A DNA stretch of 39,338 bases from Flavobacterium sasangense DSM 21067. GTDB lineage: Bacteria > Bacteroidota > Bacteroidia > Flavobacteriales > Flavobacteriaceae. This document shows positions 16,254-24,187 of the stretch, in pieces. The stretch spans positions 1 through 39,338 of the forward strand of contig NZ_JMLU01000028.1 of NCBI RefSeq assembly GCF_000686885.1, in the 5' to 3' direction. The position numbers and the translations under genes were made by a program. Numbering within the stretch: position 1 is the first letter of the stretch; every line of letters begins with the position of its first letter. A model generated the notes under the pieces. The model did no database searches and had not been told where the DNA came from. It saw only the letters and a program-made list of their open reading frames with translations.

Positions 16254-17663
16254 ATGAATACAAAATATTACGACTTAATTAATCAGACTTTTTACTTTCC
16301 ACAAGAAGAATTTACTTTAAACAAAGACAATCTTCAATTTCACGGTATCGATTTAATGAAATTGGTAGAAGAATATGGTACGCCACTTAAGTTTACCTAT
16401 TTGCCTAAAATTTCTCAAAACATCAACCGTGCTAAAATGTGGTTTAGAAATTCAATGGAAAAACATGGCTATGAAGCCAAGTATTTCTATTGCTACTGTA
16501 CTAAAAGTTCTCATTTTGAATTCATTTTAAATGAAGCTTTAAAAAACAATATCCATCTTGAAACTTCTTCTGCTTTTGACATTAATATTGTTGAAAGTTT
16601 GATGGAACAAGGGAAAATCAATAAAAATACTTTTGTTGTTTGTAACGGATTTAAACGCGATCAATATGTAACCAACATTGCGCGTTTAATCAATAATGGA
16701 CATAAAAATACGATTCCGGTAATTGATAATTTTGAAGAATTAGATTTATTACAAGAAGAAATCGATGGGAAATTCAAAATCGGAATTCGTATTGCTGCGG
16801 AAGAAGAACCAAAATTTGAGTTTTACACGTCTCGTTTAGGAATTGGTTATAAAGACATCGTTCCTTTTTACAGAAAACAAATTGCAGACAATAAGAAAGT
16901 GGAATTAAAAATGCTTCACTTCTTTATTAACGCAGGTATTCGTGATACGGCATATTATTGGAACGAATTATTAAAATGTATGAAAGTGTACATCGCTTTG
17001 AAAAAAGAATGTCCTTCATTAGATAGTTTAAATATTGGTGGTGGCTTCCCAATTAAAAATTCATTAGCTTTTGATTACGATTACCAATACATGGTAGACG
17101 AAATCTTAAATCAAATCAAAATTGCTTGTGATGATGCAGAAGTTGCTGTTCCTCACATTTTTACAGAATTCGGCTCGTTTACTGTTGGTGAATCTGGTGG
17201 TGCTTTGTACCAAGTGTTATATCAAAAGAAACAAAATGATAGAGAGAATTGGAACATGATTGACTCTTCTTTTATCACTACTCTACCAGACACTTGGGCA
17301 ATTAACAAACGTTTCGTTATGATGGCGGTGAATCGCTGGAATGATACTTACGAACGGGTTTTACTTGGAGGACTTACTTGTGATGGTGATGATTATTACA
17401 ATTCAGAGCAACACATGAATGCGGTTTATTTACCAAAATACAACAAAGAAAAACCATTATACATCGGATTCTTTAATACAGGAGCTTATCAAGAAACTAT
17501 TGGAGGTTTTGGCGGATTAAGTCACTGCATTTTACCACAACCAAAACACATTTTAATTGATAAAGACAAAAACGGAATTATTGCTACCGAAGTATTTTCA
17601 GAGCAACAGAAAGCCGAAGACGTTTTAGAAATTTTAGGATACATTAAGAAAAAAGAACAATAA
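16254..17663 (+). CDS. speA: Arginine decarboxylase (biosynthetic, PLP-dependent fold type III)
   Basis: 469 aa. It converts arginine to agmatine and CO2, the entry to polyamine synthesis. It belongs to the alanine-racemase-fold (type III) decarboxylases: FYCYCTKSSHFEFI places the likely PLP lysine at K84; LNIGGGFPIK is the phosphate-binding glycine loop; LLGGLTCDGDDYY carries the active-site C and D contributed across the dimer; and FFNTGAYQETIGGFGG is the C-terminal barrel motif. The size is below that of the ~650-aa E. coli SpeA and typical for Bacteroidota. It is 11 nt upstream of a deoxyhypusine-synthase-like gene, so the two form a polyamine operon. Substrate specificity (arginine rather than ornithine or diaminopimelate) is by family similarity. 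Confidence 0.85.
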   Translation: MNTKYYDLINQTFYFPQEEFTLNKDNLQFHGIDLMKLVEEYGTPLKFTYLPKISQNINRAKMWFRNSMEKHGYEAKYFYCYCTKSSHFEFILNEALKNNIHLETSSAFDINIVESLMEQGKINKNTFVVCNGFKRDQYVTNIARLINNGHKNTIPVIDNFEELDLLQEEIDGKFKIGIRIAAEEEPKFEFYTSRLGIGYKDIVPFYRKQIADNKKVELKMLHFFINAGIRDTAYYWNELLKCMKVYIALKKECPSLDSLNIGGGFPIKNSLAFDYDYQYMVDEILNQIKIACDDAEVAVPHIFTEFGSFTVGESGGALYQVLYQKKQNDRENWNMIDSSFITTLPDTWAINKRFVMMAVNRWNDTYERVLLGGLTCDGDDYYNSEQHMNAVYLPKYNKEKPLYIGFFNTGAYQETIGGFGGLSHCILPQPKHILIDKDKNGIIATEVFSEQQKAEDVLEILGYIKKKEQ

Positions 17664-17674
17664 AATAAAAAGTA

Positions 17675-18649
17675 ATGAGCAAAGGACCAATTAGTCAGTT
17701 TATCGAGAAACATTATCTTCATTTTAACTCAGCTGCTTTAGTAGATGCAGCAAAAGGATATGAAGAACATTTATTAGACAACGGAAAAATGATGATTACA
17801 TTAGCTGGAGCAATGAGTACAGCTGAATTAGGAAAATCATTAGCCGAAATGATTCGTCAAGATAAAGTACATATTATTTCTTGTACTGGAGCTAATTTAG
17901 AAGAGGATATCATGAACTTGGTAGCTCATAATTCATACAAAAGAGTTCCAAATTACAGAGATTTATCACCACAAGAAGAATGGGATTTATTAGAAAACCA
18001 TTACAATCGTGTAACGGATACTTGTATTCCTGAAGAAGAAGCTTTCAGAAGATTACAACAACATTTATTTGATATTTGGAACAACGCCGATTCAAAAGGA
18101 GAACGTTATTTTCCACATGAGTTCATGTACCAAATGATCAATTCAGGAGTTTTAGAGCAATATTACGAAATCGATCCAAAAGATTCTTGGATGGTAGCTG
18201 CTGCTGAAAAGAACTTACCAATTGTAGTTCCAGGATGGGAAGATAGTACAATGGGTAATATTTTCGCATCTTACTGTATCAAAGGTGAGTTCAAAGCTAC
18301 AACTATGAAAAGTGGTGTTGAATACATGATGTGGTTAGCGGATTGGTATACAAAAAATTGCGAAGGAAAAGGAATTGGTTTCTTCCAAATTGGTGGTGGT
18401 ATCGCAGGAGACTTCCCTATTTGTGTAGTTCCAATGTTATATCAAGATATGGAAATGCATGATGTGCCGTTTTGGAGTTATTTCTGTCAGATTTCTGACT
18501 CAACAACTAGTTATGGTTCGTATTCTGGTGCAGTTCCAAACGAAAAAATTACTTGGGGTAAATTAGATATTACAACGCCTAAATTTATCGTAGAGTCTGA
18601 TGCTACGATAGTTGCGCCGTTGATGTTTGCTTACGTTTTAGGCTGGTAA
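17675..18649 (+). CDS. Deoxyhypusine synthase-like protein (probable polyamine aminobutyl/aminopropyl transferase)
   Basis: 324 aa. The fold and motifs are those of deoxyhypusine synthase: MMITLAGAMSTAELGKSLAEMI, HIISCTGANLEEDIMNLVAH (NAD site), VPGWEDSTMGN, GFFQIGGGIAGDFPI and the catalytic lysine in ITWGKLD (about K296). Bacteria have no eIF5A to modify, so bacterial members are thought to make homospermidine or a related polyamine from putrescine/spermidine or agmatine-derived substrates. The position directly after speA supports a polyamine role. In many Bacteroidota an agmatinase gene accompanies these two; here none lies between or next to them. Confidence 0.85.
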   Translation: MSKGPISQFIEKHYLHFNSAALVDAAKGYEEHLLDNGKMMITLAGAMSTAELGKSLAEMIRQDKVHIISCTGANLEEDIMNLVAHNSYKRVPNYRDLSPQEEWDLLENHYNRVTDTCIPEEEAFRRLQQHLFDIWNNADSKGERYFPHEFMYQMINSGVLEQYYEIDPKDSWMVAAAEKNLPIVVPGWEDSTMGNIFASYCIKGEFKATTMKSGVEYMMWLADWYTKNCEGKGIGFFQIGGGIAGDFPICVVPMLYQDMEMHDVPFWSYFCQISDSTTSYGSYSGAVPNEKITWGKLDITTPKFIVESDATIVAPLMFAYVLGW

Positions 18650-18677
18650 AATTTTTAAAAAAAATATTAAATTTTAC

Positions 18678-18708
18678 TTGAAAATATAAGCTAAGGATAT
18701 TACATTTG
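18678..18708 (+). promoter_or_regulatory. Bacteroidota-type promoter (TTG-N20-TACATTTG) for the acidic protein gene
   Basis: TTG at 18678-18680 and TACATTTG at 18701-18708 are separated by exactly 20 nt. The expected start near 18714 leaves a short leader before ATG at 18737. Confidence 0.7.
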
Positions 18709-18736
18709 ACGAAATTACAAGATTAAAACCTACCCA

Positions 18737-19126
18737 ATGAAAAGAGTTATTGTTGATTACGCTAAATTAACAAATGAAATCTTAACCTTACTAGTTGAGA
18801 AATTTCCTGACGGATATGATGATTCGGATGTTATTCGTTTTAAAAATGCTAAGAATGAAACGGTTGAAGCTGTAGAAGTTCGTACAGAAGATACTATTTA
18901 CTTAGTAAAAGTAAGTACTAAACTTGCTGATAGAATCGAAAACTATGACGAAGATGATATTATCGAAGATGATGTTGTAGTAGTACCAGATGAAAAAATC
19001 GGAGCTTTAAAAGACTTAGATATCGATGAAGACGATGATGATGAAGACGATTCAAATAATTCAGACGATATTGAAGACTCAGAAGACGGAGACGATGATG
19101 ATGCTGACGAAGACGATGAAGATTAA
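18737..19126 (+). CDS. Conserved small protein with a long acidic tail
   Basis: 129 aa. The N-terminal ~75 residues form a small alpha/beta domain (MKRVIVDYAKLTNEILTLLV, then FPDGYDDSDVIRF, VEAVEVRTEDTIYLVKV); the last ~50 residues are almost only D and E with a few S and N. Homologues in Flavobacteria are often labelled DNA primase in databases, but nothing here resembles a primase zinc finger or TOPRIM domain, so that name should not be carried over. The acidic tail is DNA-mimic or RNA-polymerase-delta-like in composition (comparison only). It has its own promoter and terminator, so it is a single-gene unit. Confidence 0.75.
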   Translation: MKRVIVDYAKLTNEILTLLVEKFPDGYDDSDVIRFKNAKNETVEAVEVRTEDTIYLVKVSTKLADRIENYDEDDIIEDDVVVVPDEKIGALKDLDIDEDDDDEDDSNNSDDIEDSEDGDDDDADEDDED

Positions 19127-19131
19127 TACAT

Positions 19132-19164
19132 AAAAAAAGGGATTCTAAATTGAATCCCTTTTTT
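19132..19164. terminator. Bidirectional terminator
   Basis: AAAAAAGGGATTC (19133-19145), loop TAAATT, GAATCCCTTTTTT (19152-19164): a perfect stem bounded by A and T runs between the convergent acidic-protein and DinB genes. Confidence 0.92.
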
Positions 19165-19165
19165 A

Positions 19166-19675
19166 TTATAAATATCTTTCTAAAATTACGTTTTTATGAT
19201 GCAATTCATGACCTAACATAATATATCCAATTGCTCTTACCGAAACACTATTATTTGAAGCTGTTCCTAAACGAAGTAATTCTTCACTTGTAAAAGTTTC
19301 AAATAAACTTATAGAAGCATTTCGTACCGTTTCGTATTCTGCTAATAAACTTTCATATTCTCTATTATTAGCATTTGCAGCAACAACATAATCATTTTCT
19401 TCAAAACCTGGTAAAACAGTTTTATCATTTCTTGCAATTCTTAAAGCACGATAAGCAAATATTCTTTCCGCATCAATTAAATGCAGAATAATGTCTTTTA
19501 TCGTCCACTTGCCTTCTGCATATCTAAATTCATGTTTAAAAACAGGAATCGATTTAAAGAAATGCAACATTTCTCCTTTTTGCTTAGTAAGTCCTTTTAT
19601 AATATCTTGCTCCGGAACTAATTTAATATAATTCTCGTAATAGGGAGCAAATTCATTAGGTTGTAAATTTTTCAT
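19166..19675 (-). CDS. DinB-family (YfiT-like) metal-dependent protein
   Basis: 169 aa, four-helix-bundle DinB/YfiT superfamily. The metal-binding triad is visible: H65 in IILHLIDAERIFAYR, and H156 and H160 in GHELHHKNVILERYL at the C-terminus. The superfamily includes bacillithiol transferases, mycothiol-dependent enzymes and putative hydrolases. Which thiol or substrate this one uses cannot be told from sequence; bacillithiol S-transferase-like activity is a reasonable guess in Bacteroidota. It lies downstream of the Lrp-type regulator gene but a terminator hairpin (19693-19710) separates them. Confidence 0.85.
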   Translation of the reverse strand: MKNLQPNEFAPYYENYIKLVPEQDIIKGLTKQKGEMLHFFKSIPVFKHEFRYAEGKWTIKDIILHLIDAERIFAYRALRIARNDKTVLPGFEENDYVVAANANNREYESLLAEYETVRNASISLFETFTSEELLRLGTASNNSVSVRAIGYIMLGHELHHKNVILERYL

Positions 19676-19686
19676 AAATAAAGAAA

Positions 19687-19712
19687 TAAAAAAAGCCTCA
19701 TAAGAGGCTTCA
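19687..19712 (-). terminator. Terminator of the Lrp-type gene
   Basis: AAGCCTC (19693-19699), loop ATAA, GAGGCTT (19704-19710); on the minus strand it is followed by a T-run (plus-strand A-run 19687-19694). Located just after the regulator stop codon. Confidence 0.85.
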
Positions 19713-19716
19713 TATT

Positions 19717-20196
19717 TTACAATTCTTTAAAAATCGTATGCATCAATCGTTTTTTGTCATTGATACTTTCTTCTAAAGAAATCATGGTTTCAGTTCTATA
19801 CACCCCTTCGATATCATCAATCATGAAGATAACTTCTTTAGCGTGTTTAGTATCTTTAGCTCTAATTTTACAGAAAATATTGAATTTTCCAGTAGTTACA
19901 TGAGCAACAGTTACAAAAGGAATTTGATTAATTCGTTCTAAAACGAATTTCGTTTGAGACGTATTATGCAAAAAAACCCCAACATAAGCAATGAAAGAAT
20001 ATCCTAATTTTTCATAGTCTAATGTTAAAGATGACCCTTGAATGATACCCGCATCTTCCATTTTCTTAACTCTAACATGAACAGTACCAGCAGAGATTAA
20101 TAATTTTTTTGCAATATCTGTAAATGGAACTCTCGTGTTATCTATCAACATGTCCAAAATTTGATGATCTACTTCATCTAAACGAAACTTGCTCAT
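19717..20196 (-). CDS. Lrp/AsnC-family transcriptional regulator
   Basis: 159 aa. The N-terminal winged HTH is typical: LDEVDHQILDMLIDNTRVPFTDIAKKLLISAGTVHVRVKKMEDAGII (about 6-52). The C-terminal RAM/ACT-like domain follows, with AYVGVFL, VTVAHVTTGKFNIFCKI (ligand-binding strand-loop) and DDIEGVYRTETMISL. These proteins bind DNA as dimers to octamers and respond to amino acids. The exact effector is not predictable here; amino-acid metabolism genes (proline dehydrogenase, speA) lie in the wider neighbourhood, but no direct link is shown. Confidence 0.9.
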   Translation of the reverse strand: MSKFRLDEVDHQILDMLIDNTRVPFTDIAKKLLISAGTVHVRVKKMEDAGIIQGSSLTLDYEKLGYSFIAYVGVFLHNTSQTKFVLERINQIPFVTVAHVTTGKFNIFCKIRAKDTKHAKEVIFMIDDIEGVYRTETMISLEESINDKKRLMHTIFKEL

Positions 20197-20245
20197 AAGT
20201 GCTTGTAATAATTGTTAATTTTTTGATTTTTATTCAAAACTGAGG

Positions 20246-20253
20246 CAAATTTA
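20246..20253 (-). promoter_or_regulatory. -7 box TAAATTTG for the Lrp-type gene
   Basis: Minus-strand TAAATTTG matches TAnnTTTG and ends 50 nt before the ATG at 20196, at the end of the upstream M14 gene. No -33 TTG is obvious, so the gene may also be read through from upstream. Confidence 0.4.
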
Positions 20254-21408
20254 TCAAATAATTTTTACACCATTGTTAAATTCTGCTAAATTATTGATAA
20301 AAAAATCGGCTTTATCTTCTATTTTTGGAAAATAATTCCCATTAGATTCAAACAAACCATTTGCACAATCGTATTCTAAATGTCCTTTAAAATCCTGCAA
20401 ATCATCAATTTTAACGATAGTTGCCACAAATTTTAACTGACCATCTTGCATTACTTCAGTATATTGAGCTGCAAAGTTAATTATTTTTTCTTCACTATTG
20501 TCAATAATTTTGACATTTTTATAAATAAAATCATAAAAACATTTGTTATTTTGAGGAATCTTCAAATAATTCTTCAATTCTTTATCAACTATAACGTTTT
20601 CGTAACTTCCATTAAATGAACTTAAAAGCGAAATAAAAATAAATTTTCTTACAATATCTCTATTATAATCATCTCTATAATGCCCAGCTTCAAATAAAAT
20701 CGTTGGAGTGTTTTGCGTTGTGAAATAATCACCTGTACAATTAACATTGTAACTATCATCAAAACGCCCAACTTGATTTGGAATATAAAGTTGTAACGCA
20801 TTATTCATATTGTTTATTATATGGATTGCTTTTAAACGCACTTCATTATATTCCCTCTCTTCATTATAAGCTGGTGATAAAAAAGAGACAGTTGCAGGTA
20901 AACTAAAGCCTTCTGTTCCAAAAATAGTTCGTTGATCGTGTAAATTATAGCAGTAATCTGGCTGAAAACTTTTATAAACGCTATGCAAGATTTGCATTTC
21001 AGGTTGAGTAGCATTAAAAGCATCTCTATTTAAATCCACTTGATTAGCATTTTCTCTCGTATATAAGAAAGCACCATCTGGATTTAGCATAGGAATACAT
21101 AATAAGGTATAATCCGATTTAATTCGGTTTGCAATTTCATTATCCGATTGCAAAAAATTAAAAAAATCAAATAATCCTTTTGTAGTCGTAGATTCATTTC
21201 CATGCATTTGCGACCACATCAAAATTTTGGTTGTTCCAGTTCCAATTTTTACTTGATGAATAGTTCTTCCTTGAACCGATTTTCCAATTTGAGTAATTTC
21301 AAAATCTGAATTTAACGATTTCAAAACTGGTAAAACAGAATCTAAACAAATATACTTGCCTTTTAGTTTCGGCTCTAAATATTGAGTTGCTAATTGTAAA
21401 TAATCCAT
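20254..21408 (-). CDS. M14-family zinc carboxypeptidase
   Basis: 384 aa from ATG at 21408 (MDYLQLATQYLEP); the open frame reaches 21462, but that start would lie upstream of the predicted promoter. Zinc ligands are H69 and E72 (MHGNES) and H157 (YNLHDQ); the substrate-carboxylate pair N127/R128 (DLNRDA) and the catalytic glutamate E240 (ILFEAGHYRDDY) are all present, so it should be active. Family members remove C-terminal residues from peptides or, in bacteria, trim cell-wall peptides. No signal peptide is seen, suggesting a cytoplasmic enzyme. The gene is divergent from an XRE regulator, and its -7 box lies inside one of the shared operator palindromes. Confidence 0.85.
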   Translation of the reverse strand: MDYLQLATQYLEPKLKGKYICLDSVLPVLKSLNSDFEITQIGKSVQGRTIHQVKIGTGTTKILMWSQMHGNESTTTKGLFDFFNFLQSDNEIANRIKSDYTLLCIPMLNPDGAFLYTRENANQVDLNRDAFNATQPEMQILHSVYKSFQPDYCYNLHDQRTIFGTEGFSLPATVSFLSPAYNEEREYNEVRLKAIHIINNMNNALQLYIPNQVGRFDDSYNVNCTGDYFTTQNTPTILFEAGHYRDDYNRDIVRKFIFISLLSSFNGSYENVIVDKELKNYLKIPQNNKCFYDFIYKNVKIIDNSEEKIINFAAQYTEVMQDGQLKFVATIVKIDDLQDFKGHLEYDCANGLFESNGNYFPKIEDKADFFINNLAEFNNGVKII

Positions 21409-21710
21409 GGTTTTATTTTGATTTACAAATGTAAACAACTTCTTTTTTACATTTGTAAACAAGTAAAAATTGATATTAATTTACTTTTGTAAACGGTTTT
21501 AATTACAGATTATATTACCCTTTATCGTATTAATTTACAATATTAACTTAGTCACTATTTACATATACTATTTTTTATTAATCAATTAGTTATGACTATC
21601 TAAATAAAGCTTATATTTAATACATCTATCGTTATTTACATCTGTAAACTTGTGTATTTCTTTTACTTTGTTTACATTTGTAACCCTGTAATTTAAAACA
21701 ACTATTTACA
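21409..21710. promoter_or_regulatory. Operator array TTTACAnnTGTAAA in the M14/XRE divergent spacer
   Basis: Sites with two good half-sites lie at 21422-21435, 21446-21459, 21480-21493 (one mismatch), 21635-21648, 21671-21684 (one mismatch) and 21705-21718 (one mismatch, covering the XRE start codon). Half-sites TTTACA lie at 21534-21539 and 21558-21563. The site at 21671 contains a plus-strand -7 box TACATTTG (21673-21680) with TTG at 21650-21652, exactly 20 nt upstream. The site at 21422 contains TACATTTG on the minus strand (21433-21426), 18 nt before the M14 ATG. A protein bound at these sites would block both promoters. Confidence 0.85.
21650..21680 (+). promoter_or_regulatory. Promoter of the XRE regulator gene (TTG-N20-TACATTTG)
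   Basis: TTG at 21650-21652, 20-nt spacer, TACATTTG at 21673-21680; start expected near 21686, giving a leader of about 25 nt before ATG at 21711. The -7 box is embedded in an operator palindrome. Confidence 0.75.
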
Positions 21711-22172
21711 ATGGTAAACATTGATGATTTTATAAAACGGTTAGAAATCATACTCGATTATTATAATTTATCGGCTTCTGCATTTGCGGATAAAATCAAT
21801 GTGCAGCGTTCGAGTCTGTCTCACCTACTCTCTGGTAGAAATAAGCCTAGCTTGGATTTTATTATAAAAGTAATTGAGGTTTTTCCTGAAGTAGATTTGT
21901 ATTGGATTTTGAATGGAAAAGGAAATTTTCCAAAATCAGAAAATGGTGTTCCAACAGTTTTAGAAATTGAAAAAAAATCTTCTTCACTACCAATTGTAGA
22001 AAACACTAATTCGGAACCTGATTTGTTTTCGACTGTAGAAAAAGGAATTGCTTCTACCCTCTCAGAACCTAATCCTGTAGAATCGTCTAAAACAGAAAAT
22101 AATTCTCACGAAGAAATTGAGCGCATTGTAGTGTTTTTTAAAAATGGTACTTTTAAAAACTATAAACCATAA
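21711..22172 (+). CDS. XRE-family helix-turn-helix regulator, probably self-repressing
   Basis: 153 aa. Residues about 5-65 form a Cro/CI-type HTH: RLEIILDYYNLSASAFADKINVQRSSLSHLLSGRNKPSLDFIIKVIEVFPEVDLYWILNG. The rest is a low-complexity linker rich in S, E, N and P, then a short conserved C-terminal block (HEEIERIVVFFKNGTFKNYKP). Such regulators with the WILNGKG motif are common in Flavobacteria. The palindromic array in its own promoter, including one copy over its start codon, predicts autorepression and control of the divergent M14 carboxypeptidase gene. The signal it senses is unknown. Confidence 0.85.
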   Translation: MVNIDDFIKRLEIILDYYNLSASAFADKINVQRSSLSHLLSGRNKPSLDFIIKVIEVFPEVDLYWILNGKGNFPKSENGVPTVLEIEKKSSSLPIVENTNSEPDLFSTVEKGIASTLSEPNPVESSKTENNSHEEIERIVVFFKNGTFKNYKP

Positions 22173-22173
22173 A

Positions 22174-22206
22174 AAAACTCTGAATTTCTCCAGAGTTCTA
22201 TTTTTT
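22174..22206. terminator. Bidirectional terminator
   Basis: AACTCTG (22176-22182) pairs with CAGAGTT (22191-22197), flanked by an A-run and a T-run, between the convergent XRE and acyltransferase genes. Confidence 0.85.
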
Positions 22207-22760
22207 TAAATATCTGTAAAACTTTTTTCAGGAATTTTACCAATTACATCTTTGTAATACGATTTTAAAAATTTTAAATCAGCATCAATATTTCCCGTTG
22301 GGTAAAATGGTTCGTGATACACTACTTGTTTTCTTCCGTAATCAAACGCTACAGGAATAATTGGAACATTTGCTTTTAATGCCATGTAATAAAATCCCGT
22401 TTTCCATTCGGTTACTTTTTTTCGAGTTCCTTCTGGTGCGATTGCTAATCTAAAAACATCTTTTTCTTGAAATATTTTAGCAATTGTATCTACTTTATTC
22501 TCGTTTTTTTGGCGATTTAGAGGAGTTCCTCCTGTCCAAGTAAAGAAATAATTAAAAGGAAATACAAATAATTCCTTTTTAGCTACATAATTAATTTCTA
22601 GATTAAGAATTCCACGAGAGAAAATTCCGAGAAAGAAATCCCACCAACTAGTATGTGGAACCGCTATTAACACACATTTTTTTACTTCTGGTGCAATTGT
22701 TCCGATTACTTTCCAACCGAAAATTTTGCAGAAAATAAATTTGTATATAATTTGTTTCAT
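22206..22760 (-). CDS. PlsC-like 1-acylglycerol-3-phosphate acyltransferase family protein
   Basis: 184 aa, short for the family (usually 230-260). The HX4D catalytic motif is HTSWWD (H36, D41), and the acyl-acceptor motif PEGTR is at 109-113 in APEGTRKK; GGTPLNR provides the block-2 arginine. These enzymes transfer acyl chains to lysophosphatidic acid or other lipid acceptors at the inner face of the membrane. The compact size and W-rich HTSWWD variant fit the small Bacteroidota members whose substrate is not defined. A -7 box TATTTTTG lies on the minus strand at 22778-22785. Confidence 0.85.
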   Translation of the reverse strand: MKQIIYKFIFCKIFGWKVIGTIAPEVKKCVLIAVPHTSWWDFFLGIFSRGILNLEINYVAKKELFVFPFNYFFTWTGGTPLNRQKNENKVDTIAKIFQEKDVFRLAIAPEGTRKKVTEWKTGFYYMALKANVPIIPVAFDYGRKQVVYHEPFYPTGNIDADLKFLKSYYKDVIGKIPEKSFTDI

Positions 22761-22777
22761 GTGAGACTATTTTGAGA

Positions 22778-22785
22778 CAAAAATA
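22778..22785 (-). promoter_or_regulatory. -7 box TATTTTTG for the acyltransferase gene
   Basis: Minus-strand TATTTTTG fits TAnnTTTG, 17 nt before the ATG at 22760, implying a short leader. Confidence 0.5.
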
Positions 22786-22816
22786 AAATTATATTTACGA
22801 TTACAAACAAAATTAC

Positions 22817-23479
22817 ATGATTAAGCGCGTATTGAGTTTTTTATTACCTATAAAAATTCATCAAAAGAAATCGGTTTACAGTAAAAATCTAGAAGTAACC
22901 TGGAATAATGGCCATTTGGTTTTAGATTCTGAGAATACGAATTATTCTTTTGGTAGTTTACAGCGCGTACTAAAAAAAGGTTTAAAATATATAGGCTACG
23001 AACGAATTCAAAATTTTCATTCTATACTTGTATTAGGTGTTGCTGGTGGAAGCGTTATTGAAACTTTAAAAAAAGAAGTAAAATTTGAAGGTAAAATTAC
23101 AGGAGTTGAAATTGATGCTGCTGTGATTGAATTGGCTAGAAAATATTTTGGTTTAGGAAACTATAATAACGTTTCAATTGTGAATGACGATGCTTTTGAA
23201 TTCGTTTTAAAAACCAAAGAAAAATATGATTTAATCATTATTGATATCTTTCAAGATACGACAATGCCTAATTTTTTATTTGAAGATTTCTTTATTAATA
23301 GAATTAATTTTTTACTTAATATAAATGGTTTTATCTTGTTTAATACTATGATTTTAGATTATCAAGATAGAAGAAGAAATGCTATTTATAAAAGTAAATT
23401 TGATAGCAATTATTCCGTAAGATTGTATCCAAAAATTGAGGTGCATAATGAATTGTTTACCATTAAAAAATTATCGTGA
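22817..23479 (+). CDS. Spermidine synthase-like class I methyltransferase-fold protein
   Basis: 220 aa. Rossmann-like core with motif I LVLGVAGGSVIETL (GVAGGS 74-79), acidic motif II GVEIDAAVIELARKYF (E98, D100), a DDAFEFV strand and LIIIDIFQD motif. This is the polyamine-synthase branch (spermidine/spermine synthase-like) of the SAM-binding fold, but the N-terminal beta domain is very short and the usual catalytic D/Y gate cannot be confirmed, so it may not make spermidine. No membrane helices, unlike the fused MFS versions. It overlaps the downstream ion-channel gene (TGATG), an odd pairing that suggests functional coupling. Confidence 0.75.
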   Translation: MIKRVLSFLLPIKIHQKKSVYSKNLEVTWNNGHLVLDSENTNYSFGSLQRVLKKGLKYIGYERIQNFHSILVLGVAGGSVIETLKKEVKFEGKITGVEIDAAVIELARKYFGLGNYNNVSIVNDDAFEFVLKTKEKYDLIIIDIFQDTTMPNFLFEDFFINRINFLLNINGFILFNTMILDYQDRRRNAIYKSKFDSNYSVRLYPKIEVHNELFTIKKLS

Positions 23480-24183
23480 TGAGTATAATTAAAAAATTAT
23501 TGGTAGGAAAGGTTAATGAAAAATATATTCAAAAAACGAATCCACTTAGAAAAAGAATCTTAAATATTAAAGCGATTTGGAATAACGATCATGAGGATGA
23601 TAATGGAATTGAAAAAATTGTTCGTCTGTTTTTATCCTCATCTCAATTACTATTTCCAGGAATATACATCAAATATTGGGCAAATAAGTTTGGACATGAA
23701 TACAAGGATTTAGCCATGGATTTTTACATTTTAGCTAAAGTTATTTTTCCTTTTTTAATACTTATAAATAATTGGCAAACTAATAACTACATTGTTTATG
23801 TATTAACTTATATTCTCTTAGAAACCGTTTTATATATACCAACATTAATTTTTGCTTCCGACTTATTTTCACAACCTCGTTCATATAAAAGATCGATGTT
23901 GTTATTATTTTTCAATTATTTAGAATCGGTTTTAGCTTTTGCAGTATTTTACAGAACTGGAAATTACTTGAATGCAACATTAAATCATTGGTTTGATGCG
24001 GTATATTATAGTTTTGTAACCTCTTCTACAATAGGTTATGGAGAATATTATCCAATAACAATGGAAGGAAAAATATTTACTATTCTACAAGTATTTTTAT
24101 TTCTTTTCTTTGTTATTTTGTTTATGAATTTCTTTTCTTCTAAAATTAAAACTAGAGGCTATTTTAGTGATAAAACAGAATAA
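23479..24183 (+). CDS. Potassium-channel family protein (two-TM pore)
   Basis: 234 aa from ATG at 23479 (a GTG one codon upstream is also possible). Four to five hydrophobic helices: about 78-98, 104-126, 140-158, then the pore region and the last helix 200-219. The pore loop SFVTSSTIGYGEYYP carries the selectivity filter TIGYGE (about 184-189), matching TVGYGD with conservative changes, so K+ selectivity is likely. The N-terminal ~50 residues are cytoplasmic and basic. There is no C-terminal RCK domain. The start overlaps the stop of the spermidine-synthase-like gene by one base. The 3' end converges with kdsB, 4 nt apart. Confidence 0.85.
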   Translation: MSIIKKLLVGKVNEKYIQKTNPLRKRILNIKAIWNNDHEDDNGIEKIVRLFLSSSQLLFPGIYIKYWANKFGHEYKDLAMDFYILAKVIFPFLILINNWQTNNYIVYVLTYILLETVLYIPTLIFASDLFSQPRSYKRSMLLLFFNYLESVLAFAVFYRTGNYLNATLNHWFDAVYYSFVTSSTIGYGEYYPITMEGKIFTILQVFLFLFFVILFMNFFSSKIKTRGYFSDKTE

Positions 24184-24187
24184 TTAA

